The translations under genes and the position numbers were made by a program. From contig NC_045139.1 of assembly GCF_008831285.2 (NCBI RefSeq), positions 30,049,206-30,113,205 of the forward strand: DNA of 64,000 bases, given 5' to 3'. Origin of the DNA: Nymphaea colorata. Lineage: Eukaryota > Streptophyta > Magnoliopsida > Nymphaeales > Nymphaeaceae. A model generated the notes under the pieces. The model saw only the letters and a program-made list of their open reading frames with translations, did no database searches and was not told the origin of the DNA. Positions 12,418 to 25,667 of the stretch are shown here, in pieces. Positions within the stretch are counted from its first letter, which is position 1. Each line of letters starts with the position of its first letter.

Positions 12418-13161
12418 TCAGCTTCTCTGAGGATTCAAATAATTCACAAGAGCCAAGGCATTGCTGGTGACCTTACCAACAGCAGAAGCTTGGTTTGCAA
12501 CGACAGCCTTGAGTACCAATCCCGGAATGGTAGAGACGCCCTCGAATCCATCGATGCACGTCTGTTCATCCGTAAGCGCCGCACTCATCCAAGTCAAAAT
12601 ATTGCTCATGTGAAACCGGAAATTGCCAGTGTAAAGGATCCCAAGCTCAACCAATGACTGCTGCATCCAGCTGATGCCGTCGCTAAAGGTCGTCCTGCAG
12701 TCTTTGAGCGCCATTAGCGCGCGTGAGTCATTGATATTGGAAGCAGTAACAGAGAGGCTGTCAACAAATCTGTGAACTACTTGAGCGTTAGAGAGACTGA
12801 CATTTATTGCCACTTTTGCAAGTTGGGTATGGCTCTGTTGGACTGAAGCAGCATAGCCTGAAAGTGAGCTGAAGCAGACAGCCGGATACAGCGTGAAGTT
12901 ACATGATTTGCGGATGAACTCAATTGCACCACCATTGTTAGTGTTATTAGTACAATTACCACTACCGGAGCTACCGCCGCTGCCACCACCACCACCAAAA
13001 CCGAGCACTCCGGCAGCTGAGACATGATATATAGCCAGAGAAAGGACCAACAGAATGGTTCCTAGTTTTAGTGCTAAGACAGGAGAGGATTCATGAGCCA
13101 TGGAGTCTTGGCTACCAGTTTCGCTTTTTGGGGGACAGAATGAGCACATTGTGGAGGCCAT
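12418..13161 (-). CDS. PMEI/invertase-inhibitor domain protein, secreted
   Basis: Intronless frame of 247 codons. Residues 21-51 (MAHESS... to ...YHVSAAG) look like a cleavable signal peptide, so the ATG at 13101 (227 aa) is a likelier start than the ATG at 13161, which would place 20 polar residues before the hydrophobic core. A Gly/Ser/Asn linker of about 30 residues follows, then the four-helix PMEI domain to the C-terminus. The family's four conserved cysteines can be recognised in KSCNFTLYPAVC, LKDCRTTF and QTCIDGF; they normally form two disulphides. Proteins of this family block pectin methylesterases or acid invertases in the cell wall; sequence alone does not say which. The flanks hold no gene within 6 kb on either side. 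Confidence 0.88.
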   Translation of the reverse strand: MASTMCSFCPPKSETGSQDSMAHESSPVLALKLGTILLVLSLAIYHVSAAGVLGFGGGGGSGGSSGSGNCTNNTNNGGAIEFIRKSCNFTLYPAVCFSSLSGYAASVQQSHTQLAKVAINVSLSNAQVVHRFVDSLSVTASNINDSRALMALKDCRTTFSDGISWMQQSLVELGILYTGNFRFHMSNILTWMSAALTDEQTCIDGFEGVSTIPGLVLKAVVANQASAVGKVTSNALALVNYLNPQRS

Positions 13162-16100
13162 TTGTAGACTTTGGCAACACCATGGAGAAGCAGAATTGCC
13201 CTTCTTTCTTCATCGAATTGCATGTTTGCCCATGTCAACATGATATGAGCCGTCACGGGCCGCTAGTTCTTTGGTGGAACAGACAAGAAGGTCGGAAGAT
13301 ATGATTTGTTTTTCTTTTCTTTTCTTTTCTTTTCTGGTTCTTATGGAGGAATTGTTCCAGCGTGAACAAGATAAGGAAAATGTCTGGAGCTTTCTTAATG
13401 GGTTTATGTATAATGTGGAATCATGGAACCCCAAGAAACGAAAACTCTACCTAAAATTCTCAATCATGCATGTTGCAGTTATATATTTTATATGAAGTAG
13501 ACGTTACATTTGCTGAAATTTGAGTACTTGATGAGTTCTAATTGTGGGTACCAAAACTGTATAAGTTTCATGCAATGAAACATTCTGACCAGTAATAAGA
13601 TCATTTCCTTTTTCTTCATCCTGCTCCCATGAGCTATATCTGGTTAACTGTAAGAGTTAGTAGTTATTACATAGCCTCCGGTCTGTAACTTTATAAAACC
13701 TCAACCAGCAACCATACGTTGTCGCCTTTTCTGAAAACCAACTTATGCCTGAACTAAACTTCAATTTTCTAGGTTGATAAGAAGGATTTGCAGAGATATA
13801 TCTCTGACTAAGAGCAATTTCTTAACAGGATCTGCAGAATTTCTGCAGATGGTAGAGTGCATGCCTTACAGCAGCAATTATCTTGGTTTGAAGCGCATGA
13901 TGTACAGGTGGAGCAACGTAATATACAAACGTGTTTATGTAAATTACCTTAATGTGTCTCTGCCGCTGCCTATAACTTTATCCTCGATGGTTAAAAAGGA
14001 AGATGTTATAGAGAGACAGTTCAATATGGGAACATCCAAATGCGATATACTCAAGCTTTAGGCCACCCGTAAAGCTGTCACACCATAGGTTAATGGAAGA
14101 GTTATCTACGCATGGGGGAACGAGTGGAGATATTAGATTTTTCTATGTCAGTTCTAAAAAACTTCCTCAGTTGCTTGTCATTCGCTATGAGTTCACATGA
14201 AAGGGACTGATGAAATTATGTTATTTGGTTGTGTAGACTCTTGTTTCCTTCCTGCTTATTGTAAATTGACCGTATGATTTTTCTTATTTTAGGGCATTTA
14301 ACAAGAAGAATTTTTATCTTTTTTACAGTTCGTATAATGTATGAACCAAACATATATGTTTTTGTTCCAGAAACATGATGTGAATGAATGTTATTTTTAT
14401 ATTACTGAAATCAAATGCCCAACGTGATATCACACCATGGTTCCCGGAACGTGTTCTTGAAGATGTGTGTTCTTTGAACATGATCCCTAAAAACATAGTG
14501 TTCTTCTTATTAAATCCCCTTTTAAATGGTCGAGAAAAAAAGCATGGACATTTTTTAGCATGGATCTGCGGAAAAGAGCTCCAAACGTTTAAAGTTCGAA
14601 CTAACAAATCAAATAGCCGACTTTTCCCTTGAAACAGACTCATTTGTTTGGTCAACTTCTTCTTCTTTTGCAAACTTTTAAGACAATTTCTTGATGTCTT
14701 CCAAAATTTTGCAAACTTTTAAGAACTACCCAAGTTTTTAGTGCCACGAATTTTATTGGATATCTAGAAACACATTAAGATATTCATATTCTGACCAATT
14801 TCATCATTTTTTAGTGTAAGTACATGAAGTTTAGTCCTAGTTAGGTTTAAAAAAAAAAACTAGTAACTTTTAAGAACTCGCTGAGTTCCGTGTGACGCCA
14901 GAACTGTCCTGTCTCTCTAAAAACGCATTAACATATTCATCATTCATGAAGACATGGTTGCGATTCTTTCGTCTACAGTACATGAAGTTTGGCCATAGTT
15001 CGAATATATGGAAATTCTTCATTTTATGACTCATGTTTCAGCCACAGTCCAAAAAAGAAGCCCAGAATTTTCCGTTTCCTACGGCGGATCTCATGTTAGC
15101 TGGCTACCGCCATTACTTGACATCTATGTTTCCCACCAACTTACAACACTAGTTAAAATGTGCATCATGGTCTACTCACACACATAATCCGATTTAGATA
15201 TTCAACTTTCAAATTCTTCTTTACGTGTTTATGATTACATATGTTTTGAGTTATATATGATTGGATCTGTGAAAAATAACAGTCACATATATCGTTTTCA
15301 AGTTCTAAACAGTGAGCTTTTCTTTTTAAGTATAACACAAGAAGGATGAAAAGAGCGAAAAAAAAAGGTAAACATTTAAAAATTAACAGAAACATAATAA
15401 TGAGAAACTACTAAGTCAACATAAAAAAACAATAGGTAAAAAGTAGAAAAAGAAAACAGGGAGTGTGTGACATTAAAAAATGTGAAAAAATGCCTAAAAC
15501 GAAAGAAAGGAAAAACCCAAAATGACATGTTTTTTTCACTTTTTTTTGTTTTTTCATTTTAAAAAAGGCGTTTTTTGCTTTTTTTTTATGATTTATTTTT
15601 CGCATTTTGGCGACTATAATGGAAACAGCTTAAAACATTGAGAAGGACACATAGGAAGCATATTTTAAATGGCATAAGAGGAAGATCATATAAACATATA
15701 AAACAGCCGGAAGATGGCTTTTCTATACAAAAAAAAAAAAAATCGCTTTTTAGCTTAAAAGGGCAAAGTGAAAGTGAAAATCTTAACATGTTTGATCATG
15801 CTAATTAAAGCGTATTTTTTTCTTTGGCAAAAGTGAAGCTTGAGAAAGAAAAATTGGAGCCTGTTTCTTGAATTACACTCAAAAGGTGGATCTGCAAACG
15901 AAAAATTTCCCAACATATAAGAAGTTGGTTCATTTTGATTCGTATCTCTCACTTTCATTTTAGTTAAATTGTCTCTCAACACTTTAAATTTTACACCATA
16001 TAGGTACATGATGTTCAAATTACAAATTCACACCACTCACAAGCAGCACAATCTATAGAGGACGTCTTCAGCCGCCGGTCACATCACATTGGTGATAGAA

Positions 16101-16463
16101 AGGGAGCTGAGAGAAAGAAAAAAAAGAATAATGAGAGAGACAGAAAGGGAGACCCATTGATTTTCTTTTGTTTAAAAACTATTTTAAATACAATATAAAC
16201 ATCTTAATGTATTTATAAAGACTATTTTGATATGAAGCATGTTTTGATTCGATTCGAGTTGTTTTAGTAAAAATGTTGATTTCTTTATTATCATGTTAGG
16301 GGGCCATTCATTTTTTCTTATTACAAAAACACCATTACAGTGCAACAAATGATCAACTTAGTATATGTTTTTCATCAACTCATTGTTAAGATCATATCAA
16401 TAAAGTTAGATTGCAAGAAAAACACTTTAAAAATCAAAATCAATGGGTCTGATTTTTACCAAC

Positions 16464-16494
<31 letters not shown>

Positions 16495-16800
16495 ATGATT
16501 AAATGTGGTCCTGTCCTAGAAATGAGATTGGGCGTCCATGTGCACAAAAGCTAAATTAGTGAGTGAATGTTGGGCATATGCATGCGCAGGGTCAGGCTGC
16601 CAGCTGATTGGTTCAATGAATGTTAGTGCCTGGCTTTTACAGAATAAGGCAGAATCATGTCGTCGTCTCTGCGATCAGTGTGGCCCGCAGGTTTGAAGAA
16701 TGGAACAAGTTTTTTTGCTTGTACAACCCTTCCTTCTTCATTAATGCTTCCAGCAATTGTTCTCGTCCACACCTTTTAAAGTTTTGAACTCTCAGACTTC

Positions 16801-16916
16801 CTTCAACTGGAACATCTTCAGTGTAGCCGCCTCCTCACACAGATGGAAAGTCTCTTCAACTGGAACATCTTCAGTATAGCCGCCTCCTCACACAGATGGA
16901 AAGTCTCTTCAACTGG
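16801..16916 (+). repeat. 53-bp tandem duplication
   Basis: The unit starting 'cttcaactggaacatcttca' occurs at 16801 and 16854, nearly identical over its 53 bp. A third partial copy begins at 16907 and ends after 'cttcaactgg'. Confidence 0.9.
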
Positions 16917-17777
16917 TCCACACTTCTTTTATACAAGTAAATTTGGTTTCAGAATCTAGAAATGTGAAACTGGAAAAGGATTATGTATGAGGAAGTGAGA
17001 TATCGACAAACAAGAAAGAGATTGGCACCAGCTGGATGAAAATAAAAATGCATCATGTTTCAAAGCAGCCACTGGATACGGGTGTATGAACATTGTAGGG
17101 TTAGCCTCTTGATGGTGATGATATAGCTGCAAAAGGCCAAATTAATTCGAGCTCTGATATGATCATTTTTTGAATCGTTCTTGATGCATAATGTCCGTTA
17201 ACATCATTGTTTTTGTTTGTACAATGTGGCCTTACTTTCCTGAAGTTATTGATGTATCCGGGGTGCTGCACTTAAGTCATAACCACTAAATAAAGAACCA
17301 GTTCTGCTTTTACAACTGAATCCAGGTGAAGATCAAGATCTGTCACCTTGGGTGTGGATTTGGTAACTGCTGGTAGAACTCTTGAACTTGTCAGGAAATT
17401 GAGGCTTTGTTCTGAATCCATGGGCAGAGTTTGGCCTCTAGATAGGATTCTCCAATCATTCACCAGAAAAGATAGCCTACAAGTAATAATCTTTCATTTT
17501 TAATCTTTCATTTTTAATCTAGTGAGCCACACAACAAAATGTCCTGGGAGAGAGAGAGGAAGAGAATAATATGTTCATTCTTAACAGCCTACATCCTAAA
17601 TGAGTGCCAAACAGCCAATAAAATGTGAAGTTTCAAGTTACAGGCAATCTTCCAGGTGAGCAGCTTAAAAAATAGGCGCGAAGCGAAGGCCTCCCATTCC
17701 CCCTACCTTCAGGGTCCTCAACTGTTTTGGCATTAATAATGGCAGTGGTGTATCTTTCAACTTGGATACCGTATCTC

Positions 17778-17932
17778 CAGGGCCGGAGGGAGATAAAAAA
17801 AATTATATGTAAAAAATAAAAAAATTTTAGTTTGGCCCGACCCGTCGCTCCTCTTGACCTTACCGTCGCTTCTCTTGGCCCGACCCGCAGATGGTTTGGC
17901 CCGTCCCTAAAAAAATCCTGGCTCTGCCCCTG
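17778..17932 (+). mobile_element. 155-bp hAT-type MITE with 8-bp target duplication
   Basis: The element is bounded by an exact 8-bp direct repeat CGTATCTC (17770-17777 and 17933-17940). The left terminus reads CAGGGCCGGAGGGAG and the inverted right terminus CAGGGGCAGAGCCAGG. An 8-bp duplication with CAGGG-type inverted ends is characteristic of hAT elements. The interior is an A/T tract followed by three related 'tggcccgacccg'-like blocks and has no coding capacity. It is therefore a non-autonomous element mobilised in trans. Confidence 0.85.
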
Positions 17933-19578
17933 CGTATCTCATTACTTAAGTTGCAAGGACATAACACCCATAGGGATTAAGCTAGAAACCTGTCTTAAAC
18001 AAACATTTAGCCCGACCAACTATGTTATACTCGTTAAAGCAAGTTGTAGGTAACCTTTAAATTTTTCTTTTACGTTTAAAATATGTTTTTGGGACAAGAA
18101 GAAGAAAATCTAAGTACCCAATACACCTGCGGAAGGAGGACAAGATTCCTCGCTGAACTGAATATATTATGTTCCCTAAAGTGAAAATATCAGCATTCAA
18201 GTCAAGTAAAACTGAATGGCCTTTTCTGATTGTTTCCTTTATGGGATAACAGTTAGATGTTGGGAGAATGACCCTGGAACAGAAATTTTTAATAAATAAA
18301 AATATTTATATTACCGTTGAAATGGTGGAAAGTGACTAAGAAAACAGCCTGCCCTTTTGTCGGTTATGACATGAATTGGACATCTTACTGTCCTGAATGA
18401 TTTGCATGTGACTCGTTGCAGTAGATAATTTTTAGAGAATTGTGGTTCATCTTAGTTTTCTCGGTTGATGCAATAACACACTTCCAGAAGTTTTCTTGTG
18501 TCACTGGTAGATTTTTGTAGGCTTTGACAGAGAGACCAAGTTCTTTCAGGAGCAAGCAAAGCCAAGTCTCTCAGTCTCTAATTGCATGACAAACATGATT
18601 ACCTTCTTTTTAGCTAGGACCGCAAATACATCGGACACCACGAAATAAGTTTCATCCACAATCAAACATATCAGGGTGTTTGCAAGAAAGAGAAAACACA
18701 GTCCCTATAAAATTCCCCTTAGTTTTGGTGGGCACAATCAAACACAATGGAGATCTCATTCTCAATCTCCCAGCTTCCTCAAATCTCGGTCTCCCTTCCT
18801 TATCACCTTGCCAAACGGATGGATATAACTTTTACTGTTCTTTGAATGAGTTCAAAGGGAAATGGAACCATATGACAGCCATTATTCAACCTATCAAAGT
18901 TCCCCATCGACGTCATCCAATCCCAGCCATTTCTGCTGCCCAATATCGTTTGAATTGAAATATATCAAACGTGGATTCTTGTTCATAAACGTCGAGTTTT
19001 CTGCAGCTATCCATCCATATTTTTCACCTTAAATTGCAGAAAAGTCAGCAACTACCCATGCGGAATATGATTCTCAAAGCAAACGCAGATCCAATTTTAT
19101 TGTCCAAGTAACAAATCGGCACGTTCAGAATGCATGGCCTACACAAGGCAGTTTCTTTCATGGCTGCACATTAAGCAATTTGGAGCAGTTTTCTTGAACA
19201 AATTTGCCAAGTGAATAAATTTAGAAAAGCTTACTGAATAGTGTGCCTAAACATGGTGTCATTCCCACAGATGGCCAGAACTAGACACCATACTATCACT
19301 TCAAACTTTACACCACACCGCCTGCCTGATAATCACAGAAAAACAAAACTAGTCTCATCTGTGAAACAAAATCAAACTTTTACATGCTTTATCGTGTATC
19401 AATTAGATTATATTGAAGCAGATGATACAAAAATAGAAGCTTAAAGATTCATATGCACAATGTGTAAACGTTACTTGTTACAAGATTGAGATACAGAAGC
19501 AGGAAGCTGGGTAAGGATGTAAACGAATTCCCTTCTTTATGAGTTGAATTGAGGACGGCGAAAGCAAAACGGAGAAAC

Positions 19579-22500
19579 TCATCTTGGACCCGATAACTCT
19601 ACAGCATGAAGATTGTCGGTGGAATCTATAAGCCACTCTGAATTACGGGGTGGAAGCAACTCCACCTCTTGGCTTCTGCCTACTTCCACCTTCTGCCACT
19701 CCTCCCATCTCTCAGCAAGTCCGTCACCTTCAAGCATCCTCACGACCTCTGACATCTTAGGTCTGTCCATTGGAGAGCCTTGGGTGCAAAGCAATGCCAC
19801 CTGGATCAGCTGTTCCACTTCCGCCTCAATATAGTTGCTCTGAAGGTCTGGATCGACCAACATATCCAACCTCCTTTCCTTCAGAAGTCCTTTCACCTGT
19901 AACATAGAAGTAAAAACAAGTATTTGAGTCTGATGTTCTAATAACAGATAAATAAAGCTATCATGACATTTTTGACATCTTAATATTAGAACGGAGAAGT
20001 GCAAGAAAACTGAAGTGCGAATCATTAATTCACAGCGTGAGGCAGCTCACATGCACTTAATTGATAAATAAATATACACGAATATCTATATGTATGAGAA
20101 AATAATTCTCCAGTACTAACCCAGTCCAACAGCATCACATCATCATCATTGGCAAGGCGAGCAAGATCAAAAGCCCTTTGTCCGGTAATAAGCTCTAACA
20201 GCATAATCCCATAGCCAAAGACATCAGTCTTCTCTGATGATTTTCCAGTAGACAAGTACTCAGGTGCAATGTGTCCAATTGTGCCTCGGACAGCAGTTGT
20301 CACATGAGTGTCTTTGTAATCCATAAGTTTTGCCAAACCAAAGTCACCAACAACAGCTTCAAACTCCTCATCCAACAAAATATTTGCAGCCTTTACATCC
20401 CGATGAATGATCTTCGGGTCACAATGATCATGCAAGTAAGAAAGTCCTCTAGCAGAACCCAGAGCAATTCTCTTTCGTGTTGGCCAATCAAGTGGGGGTG
20501 TTGACGGTGGCCTCTCTGAAAGAAACAAGTATAACTTCCGTTACAGAGAAGATATTAAGAAACAAAAAATTCACTCCCAGGATTTGAATTAACTCTTAGA
20601 CAAAAGCACACTTAATATGAAAAAATTGGTGAAAACTAATCACTAGGAAAAATGTCTATGAGCATACGCTCAAGTATATGAATGAACAAGAAAAAAAAAA
20701 AAAGATACAAAAATGTCTGTGTAAGGTCACAGGAATACCTCTTAAACATGATGCAACGCTTCCATTTGCCATATAAGGGTAAACAAGCAAGCGTTCAGTT
20801 GGAGTCATGCAAAAGCCTCTCAAGCGAAGAAGGTTTCTGTGAACAGCCATGCTAATCATCTCCACCTCAGTCTGAAACTGAAGCTCTCCTCCAGGAGTAC
20901 GCTCTTCCTTCAGACGCTTCACAGCAACTAATGACCCATCTGCAAGGCGACCCTTGTAAACCTTTCCAAATCCACCTCGTCCCAAAATGTTTTTATTGCT
21001 AAACCCATCAGTAGCAACTTGTAGCTCCCGCAGTGAAAATCTCTTAAGCTGACCCAGATGAACTTCAGGGTCCTCCTCGGCTGAAAGAAGTTCACAGAAG
21101 AACAAAACTTGGCTTTCTCTGTTCTGAGGTCTGTACATCTAGAAGCACAAATAGACAAAAAAGTAAAGTGTCTCATCTTAACAATCATAGTACCTGGTAC
21201 ATCAAAAAACAGCTCTTGAGGCTTCCGACGGCGCCACCAGGCAAACCCAATTGCAGGTGCAGCAAACAACAGTGCAGCACCTGCGGCAACTCCTCCAGCA
21301 ATAGCCCCAGTGCTTGAGGCACTATTACCTGCCAACGTAGCATCAATTTGTACAAGATACTAGTAAGTTTACATAACATCCGAAAAAAAATATCAGTGGG
21401 GCCACATGTCAAACAAGCTTAAGCATAAACAGAGAACTGCATATTCCCATGGTCATAAAGACATGTTAACAATAAAAAAATTGCACATAGACCTAAAAAG
21501 AAAAAAGTTTCACCAAATTATGCACGGGGACAGACAAAATATTATCATTGATCAGTTAAACCAGCCTTGACCAGCACCCATCCCTCGCTACAATAACTAG
21601 ATGAAATATTTGCAGACTCCAATGGTGCAAGAACCATATGATGATCTAAAAAGAATACTGAAGGAAATATGCTGACATGTGGAAACATATGGAACAAAGC
21701 ATATGAACATGTCCATTTTAATTAACTCTACCAGGTTAAAACAGGGATGAATATGCAACCTGGGTTGCTAACAGTTGGAGAAACAACTAAAGGAGGTGGA
21801 GGTGAGAATGGAGGAGCTCCTGGGCATGGCTTCTGCGTGACAGGTCCACAAAGGTTAGGATTGTTTGCAAAACTGCACAATTGGAGGTTGATCAGCAAAG
21901 ACAACTAGTGAACATGTAAATAGCATGTTCCACTTAGAAGCACTCTCAAGAATACCTGATAGGCGTGAACAATGAGAAGGACCCATTTGATGGTACTTCA
22001 CCTGACAGATTGTTGTTTGAAAGATCCCTGTGAACATAACAAGCCTGTTAACAACATTATCTAATAACAGACCTACTACTTATATGCTCTTAAATGTCAA
22101 CTATCAAGGTCAAAGTGCTCCTGATGGATTCCCAAAAAAGCAATCATCACCCAAGTTACTGAAAATTCGACCAGTCAATCCTGTATTCAACTCCTCAGAA
22201 TTCATGAAAAAGACTAAATAATAACAAATGCAGTAGCTGAAGATAGAACGTGAAAGAAACAAAAAAAACTGATAAACTAAAATACTTACAGAACTTGCAA
22301 CGTAGTAACATTTGTTAAAGAACTTGGAATGCTTCCAGAGAGACTGTTATTGTTAAGCCGCCTATCCTTCCACAATTTTGGCAATGTATCAAATGTCAGA
22401 TATACAATACTTATCAAATGTCCAGAACTAGAAACAAAGCCAACCTAAGTGGCCGATTAGTATGTGAGGGCAAAAATCTTTAAAATTACCACCAAAATAC

Positions 22501-25500
22501 AGCTACTTCCCATATAGGCACCCACATCCGATGTCTAAGTATACAGACATGATTGTGACAAGTCTTAGGTAAGAGATCATTCATTTGAGAATTTGACAAA
22601 TAAAACATGTATTTTCTGTCAATCTAAAATTTTTTCCATTGTCTACGGGCTAAACTGCACATTTATCAAACCAATAGCCCATAAACTTTCAGAAAATTAT
22701 AGAAAAGGAAAACTGAAAACAGAATCACAAACTCAATGAGATCTAGAAAACCACAAATGGCACAAAGAAAATTTTACTTACAGGAATCTTAGTTTGGTAA
22801 GCTTGCCCAATGAGGTGGGAATAGGTCCTGTAAATTTGTTCAAATAAAGATCCAAGCTGACAAGGCTTGAAAGATTCCCAAGGTCACTAGGTATTGGACC
22901 ACTTAAATTGTTGCTATAGAGCTCCCTGCAACATAGACATTTCAAATTAATTCTGGCACTGTAGAACTATTTGAGACACCTTAAAGATTGCATCTTTTTG
23001 CACGTTAACAAAAATCATATCTGCTTTCCAAATGAACAAAAAAATGCATAAAATGCAGCAGCGAAGAAACAACTAAAAATCATATAATAATGCAGCAGTT
23101 ACAGAAAAAATCTTAAATATTATCAAGTATCTCACTCCAAGAGGAACCAAACACCCATGGAATTCAGAAAACAAATCATTCCTTATTTGGATGATTCAAA
23201 ATTTCAAATGCACTAGAGACAGCTAAGAGTTCCAACAGTGAGAGATGCAAACAACTCCCGCCAAACAATACTACTTACAAGTATTGGAGATTTGTAAGTT
23301 GACCAAGTTGAGGAACTAATTGTCCAGACAAAGCTGCATTTCCTAGATCTCTGCAATTAACATTGTAAAGAGTTAATTTAGCTGTTAAATAAAACTAAGC
23401 CAACAAGCTCAAATGACCAATGATTATATAATATTTGAAATAAGAGACCTGCAAAACTGTCATTGTTAATACAGCTGCACATCAGAAAATGTCACTACTT
23501 AACAACTGAACTATAGATAAGTCCATATAAGTTACTCCCGTGGGAACTTCAACTATTAACATTCACTGAATTTTCATCGGTAATAAAGGTCATCACAAAT
23601 GTGTTATTGGATGATAAGCATTCTCATTATTCCTCAAATAGTTCCTTTTTCAGCATGGGTATTTGTGAAAGCCATAACTAAAATTTGCAGTAGATTGAAA
23701 GCCATAACTAAAATTTGCAGTAGATTGAAGAAAAGATGACCCATAGAATGGACAAACTATGCTACAAAATAATACAACAAGATTTCTAATGAAGCGAAAG
23801 GTTCACTTACACCCTTATGACACTATTATCGTTGTTGCATGTGACATGAAACCATGTGCATGGATTTACAAGTGTTGGATCCCAGCTCTGCAGCACATTG
23901 TTTGGATCCTGTAGATTTGACCGTAGAGTATGTAAAGCATCACCTGTTCATGAAAGTAGCCAAATCGCAAAATAAATCAGTTATTACAAAGATAAGAGGC
24001 AATGATCAACGAGTCAAATAAAACTATCAAAAACAATGACGGGGAAAAGAAATCTAGTCATAGAGGAGCTCTATCTGCATGGGGCAGGGTTTATGGTTTG
24101 CCCCAATTTAACTAGTATCATAAGGATAAACATCATTCAAAAATTCAAATATAGAAACAAAACACTGCCTTGCAATAACCAAGATTATTTATGGGAGTTC
24201 TTAAGAACATGCTTCTATAACTAAACTTTTTAATTAGAACACTCTGAACAAACTTTCCTATTCTTCATACCCAAGCCACACATGGAACAATATAGAGGGT
24301 TTCACTAAGGCTTCAGATTATTTCACGGATATGCAAACTTACACATTTGTGATAATGTTTATTCAGTATAGTAAAAGAAATGTTGATATAAGATAGAGAT
24401 GGGTTTGGGCTGTTTGGCATATCTAGCAACTTGACCAATAAACTGAAGATTCCATCCGTTAGTTCATCTTCTGCTGGTAGGGGCTGGCATGCATGGAAAG
24501 GACAAAACCCAAATCGGTCCATCTTCAAATTTTCCCTGTACACTTGAACCCATCACATAGGTACTACATTTTCTGGCTCTATCTGGCATCGCATTGGCTA
24601 AGAGTTCGACAAAGGATCCAAAAATTTATGCATGTGTTTAATTATTACCTCATGTAAGAAAAGCTCATTCAGCGCTTCACAATATTCTTCCTACATTAAA
24701 AGCAAAAAATGAATTTTAAAGTTCTCCTAATGATTAATGGCAGAGGCCCAGTCATCTGCTTCTTTACCCAAGGACGTTCCTCAGACAAAAAGGCAACCAC
24801 ATGGTGAATTTTTAAACTATGATCCATGGGCTCAACCGAAGATTGACAGTAAAACATGGAAAACAGCAATGACAATTCAACAGCCTCCTTTCGAGTACGA
24901 CCATCTGTAACAAGTTCAACTCTTGCCTTTCAAGTAGAAAGACTGGGAAATAAAGTAGACGAGTACGACCATCTGTAACAAGTTCAACTCTAGAAACAAT
25001 CTCCATGTTGACAGAACAACAATGTCTAGATTAACCCTCCCTCTTAAGTTTTCTTCCCATCAAAGAGACAACCATTCCTCATCATAGAATAACCAAGCAT
25101 CCTTATTCCTTGCACATTTAAACAATTCAGAAACTATCCCCATAACCGACTTCAATGCACATAGTGACCTGCAACCAATCTCATGGAAGAAAAAGGGAAA
25201 ACAATCTCTGCGATCTCACGAACAACGTCCAGACTCCAATACTAATAAACCTCCGTTGGATATTCAAGTGTCAGAGTTCATTTATAAGATCTGAAGCCGC
25301 AATCGCCTAACCAGAAGCAAATTTTGGACCCTTATTATTTCCTCTATCAAATCCTTAACAACCCCAGGAAACTAAAGAGATAAAATTACAGAACGACACT
25401 AGGAATCCTCCCCTTCCATAAAAGAAAGAGAACATACCCATGCCACACATTTCAACTAAGTAACCACCAAATAAAGAAGGAAAAACATAAAAGTCGAGAA

Positions 25501-25667
25501 CTAGCGATGACATATAAGGTAGAAGGCCCACAACAATCAAAATAACACAGAGGAAAAAAGGACCGCCTACCTTCTAGGTTCGAGAGAACTCTTGCGAAGG
25601 GATGAGAAATCAGAAGCAGCAGCAGCAGAACAAGCTCCTTAGGCGGCTTCCTCTCCGTCATTCCCAT
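19579..25667 (-). CDS. SERK: Somatic embryogenesis receptor kinase (LRR-RLK co-receptor)
   Basis: Eleven exons join in phase to 1,893 nt (630 aa): 25667-25571, 23943-23811, 23350-23279, 22925-22782, 22361-22290, 22027-21956, 21872-21760, 21328-21194, 21080-20739, 20515-20121, 19896-19579. Order of parts: signal peptide, N-terminal LRR cap with CTWFHVTC, about five LRRs (the 72/144-nt exons), Pro-rich SPP segment (PPFSPPPP), membrane helix at about 243-266, kinase domain. Kinase landmarks are GRGGFG 313-318, VAVK Lys334, HRD 431-433 and DFG Asp451, followed by GTIGHIAPE. The tail ends in the SERK signature ELSGPR. SERKs are plasma-membrane co-receptors for receptors such as BRI1 and FLS2; length and tail resemble SERK1/2. 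No key residue is missing. Start: the first in-frame ATG before the signal peptide; a second ATG lies two codons on. Confidence 0.97.
23671..23730 (+). repeat. 30-bp tandem duplication in SERK intron 2
   Basis: The unit 'gccataactaaaatttgcag...' occurs at 23671-23700 and 23701-23730, differing only at the last base. It lies wholly inside intron 2 of the SERK gene. Confidence 0.92.
24892..24991 (+). repeat. Direct repeat of about 31 bp in SERK intron 1
   Basis: A block starting 'cgagtacgaccatctgtaac' occurs at 24892 and again at 24960 (offset 68 bp), identical over about 31 bp. It lies inside the 1.6-kb first intron of the SERK gene. Confidence 0.88.

Larger units (their letters stand above)
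13162..19578. other. Intergenic region between the PMEI and SERK genes
   Basis: No gene is recognised. A TTTTC-type polypyrimidine run lies at about 13311-13335. Poly-A/T-rich sequence spans 15340-15780, and a TA run lies at 16467-16494. A 53-bp tandem duplication and a hAT-type MITE are annotated separately. Open frames at 13774-14061 and 18680-18958 resemble nothing I know and have no clear start context or splice partners. The final 100 bases or so should include the SERK 3' UTR. Confidence 0.55.
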
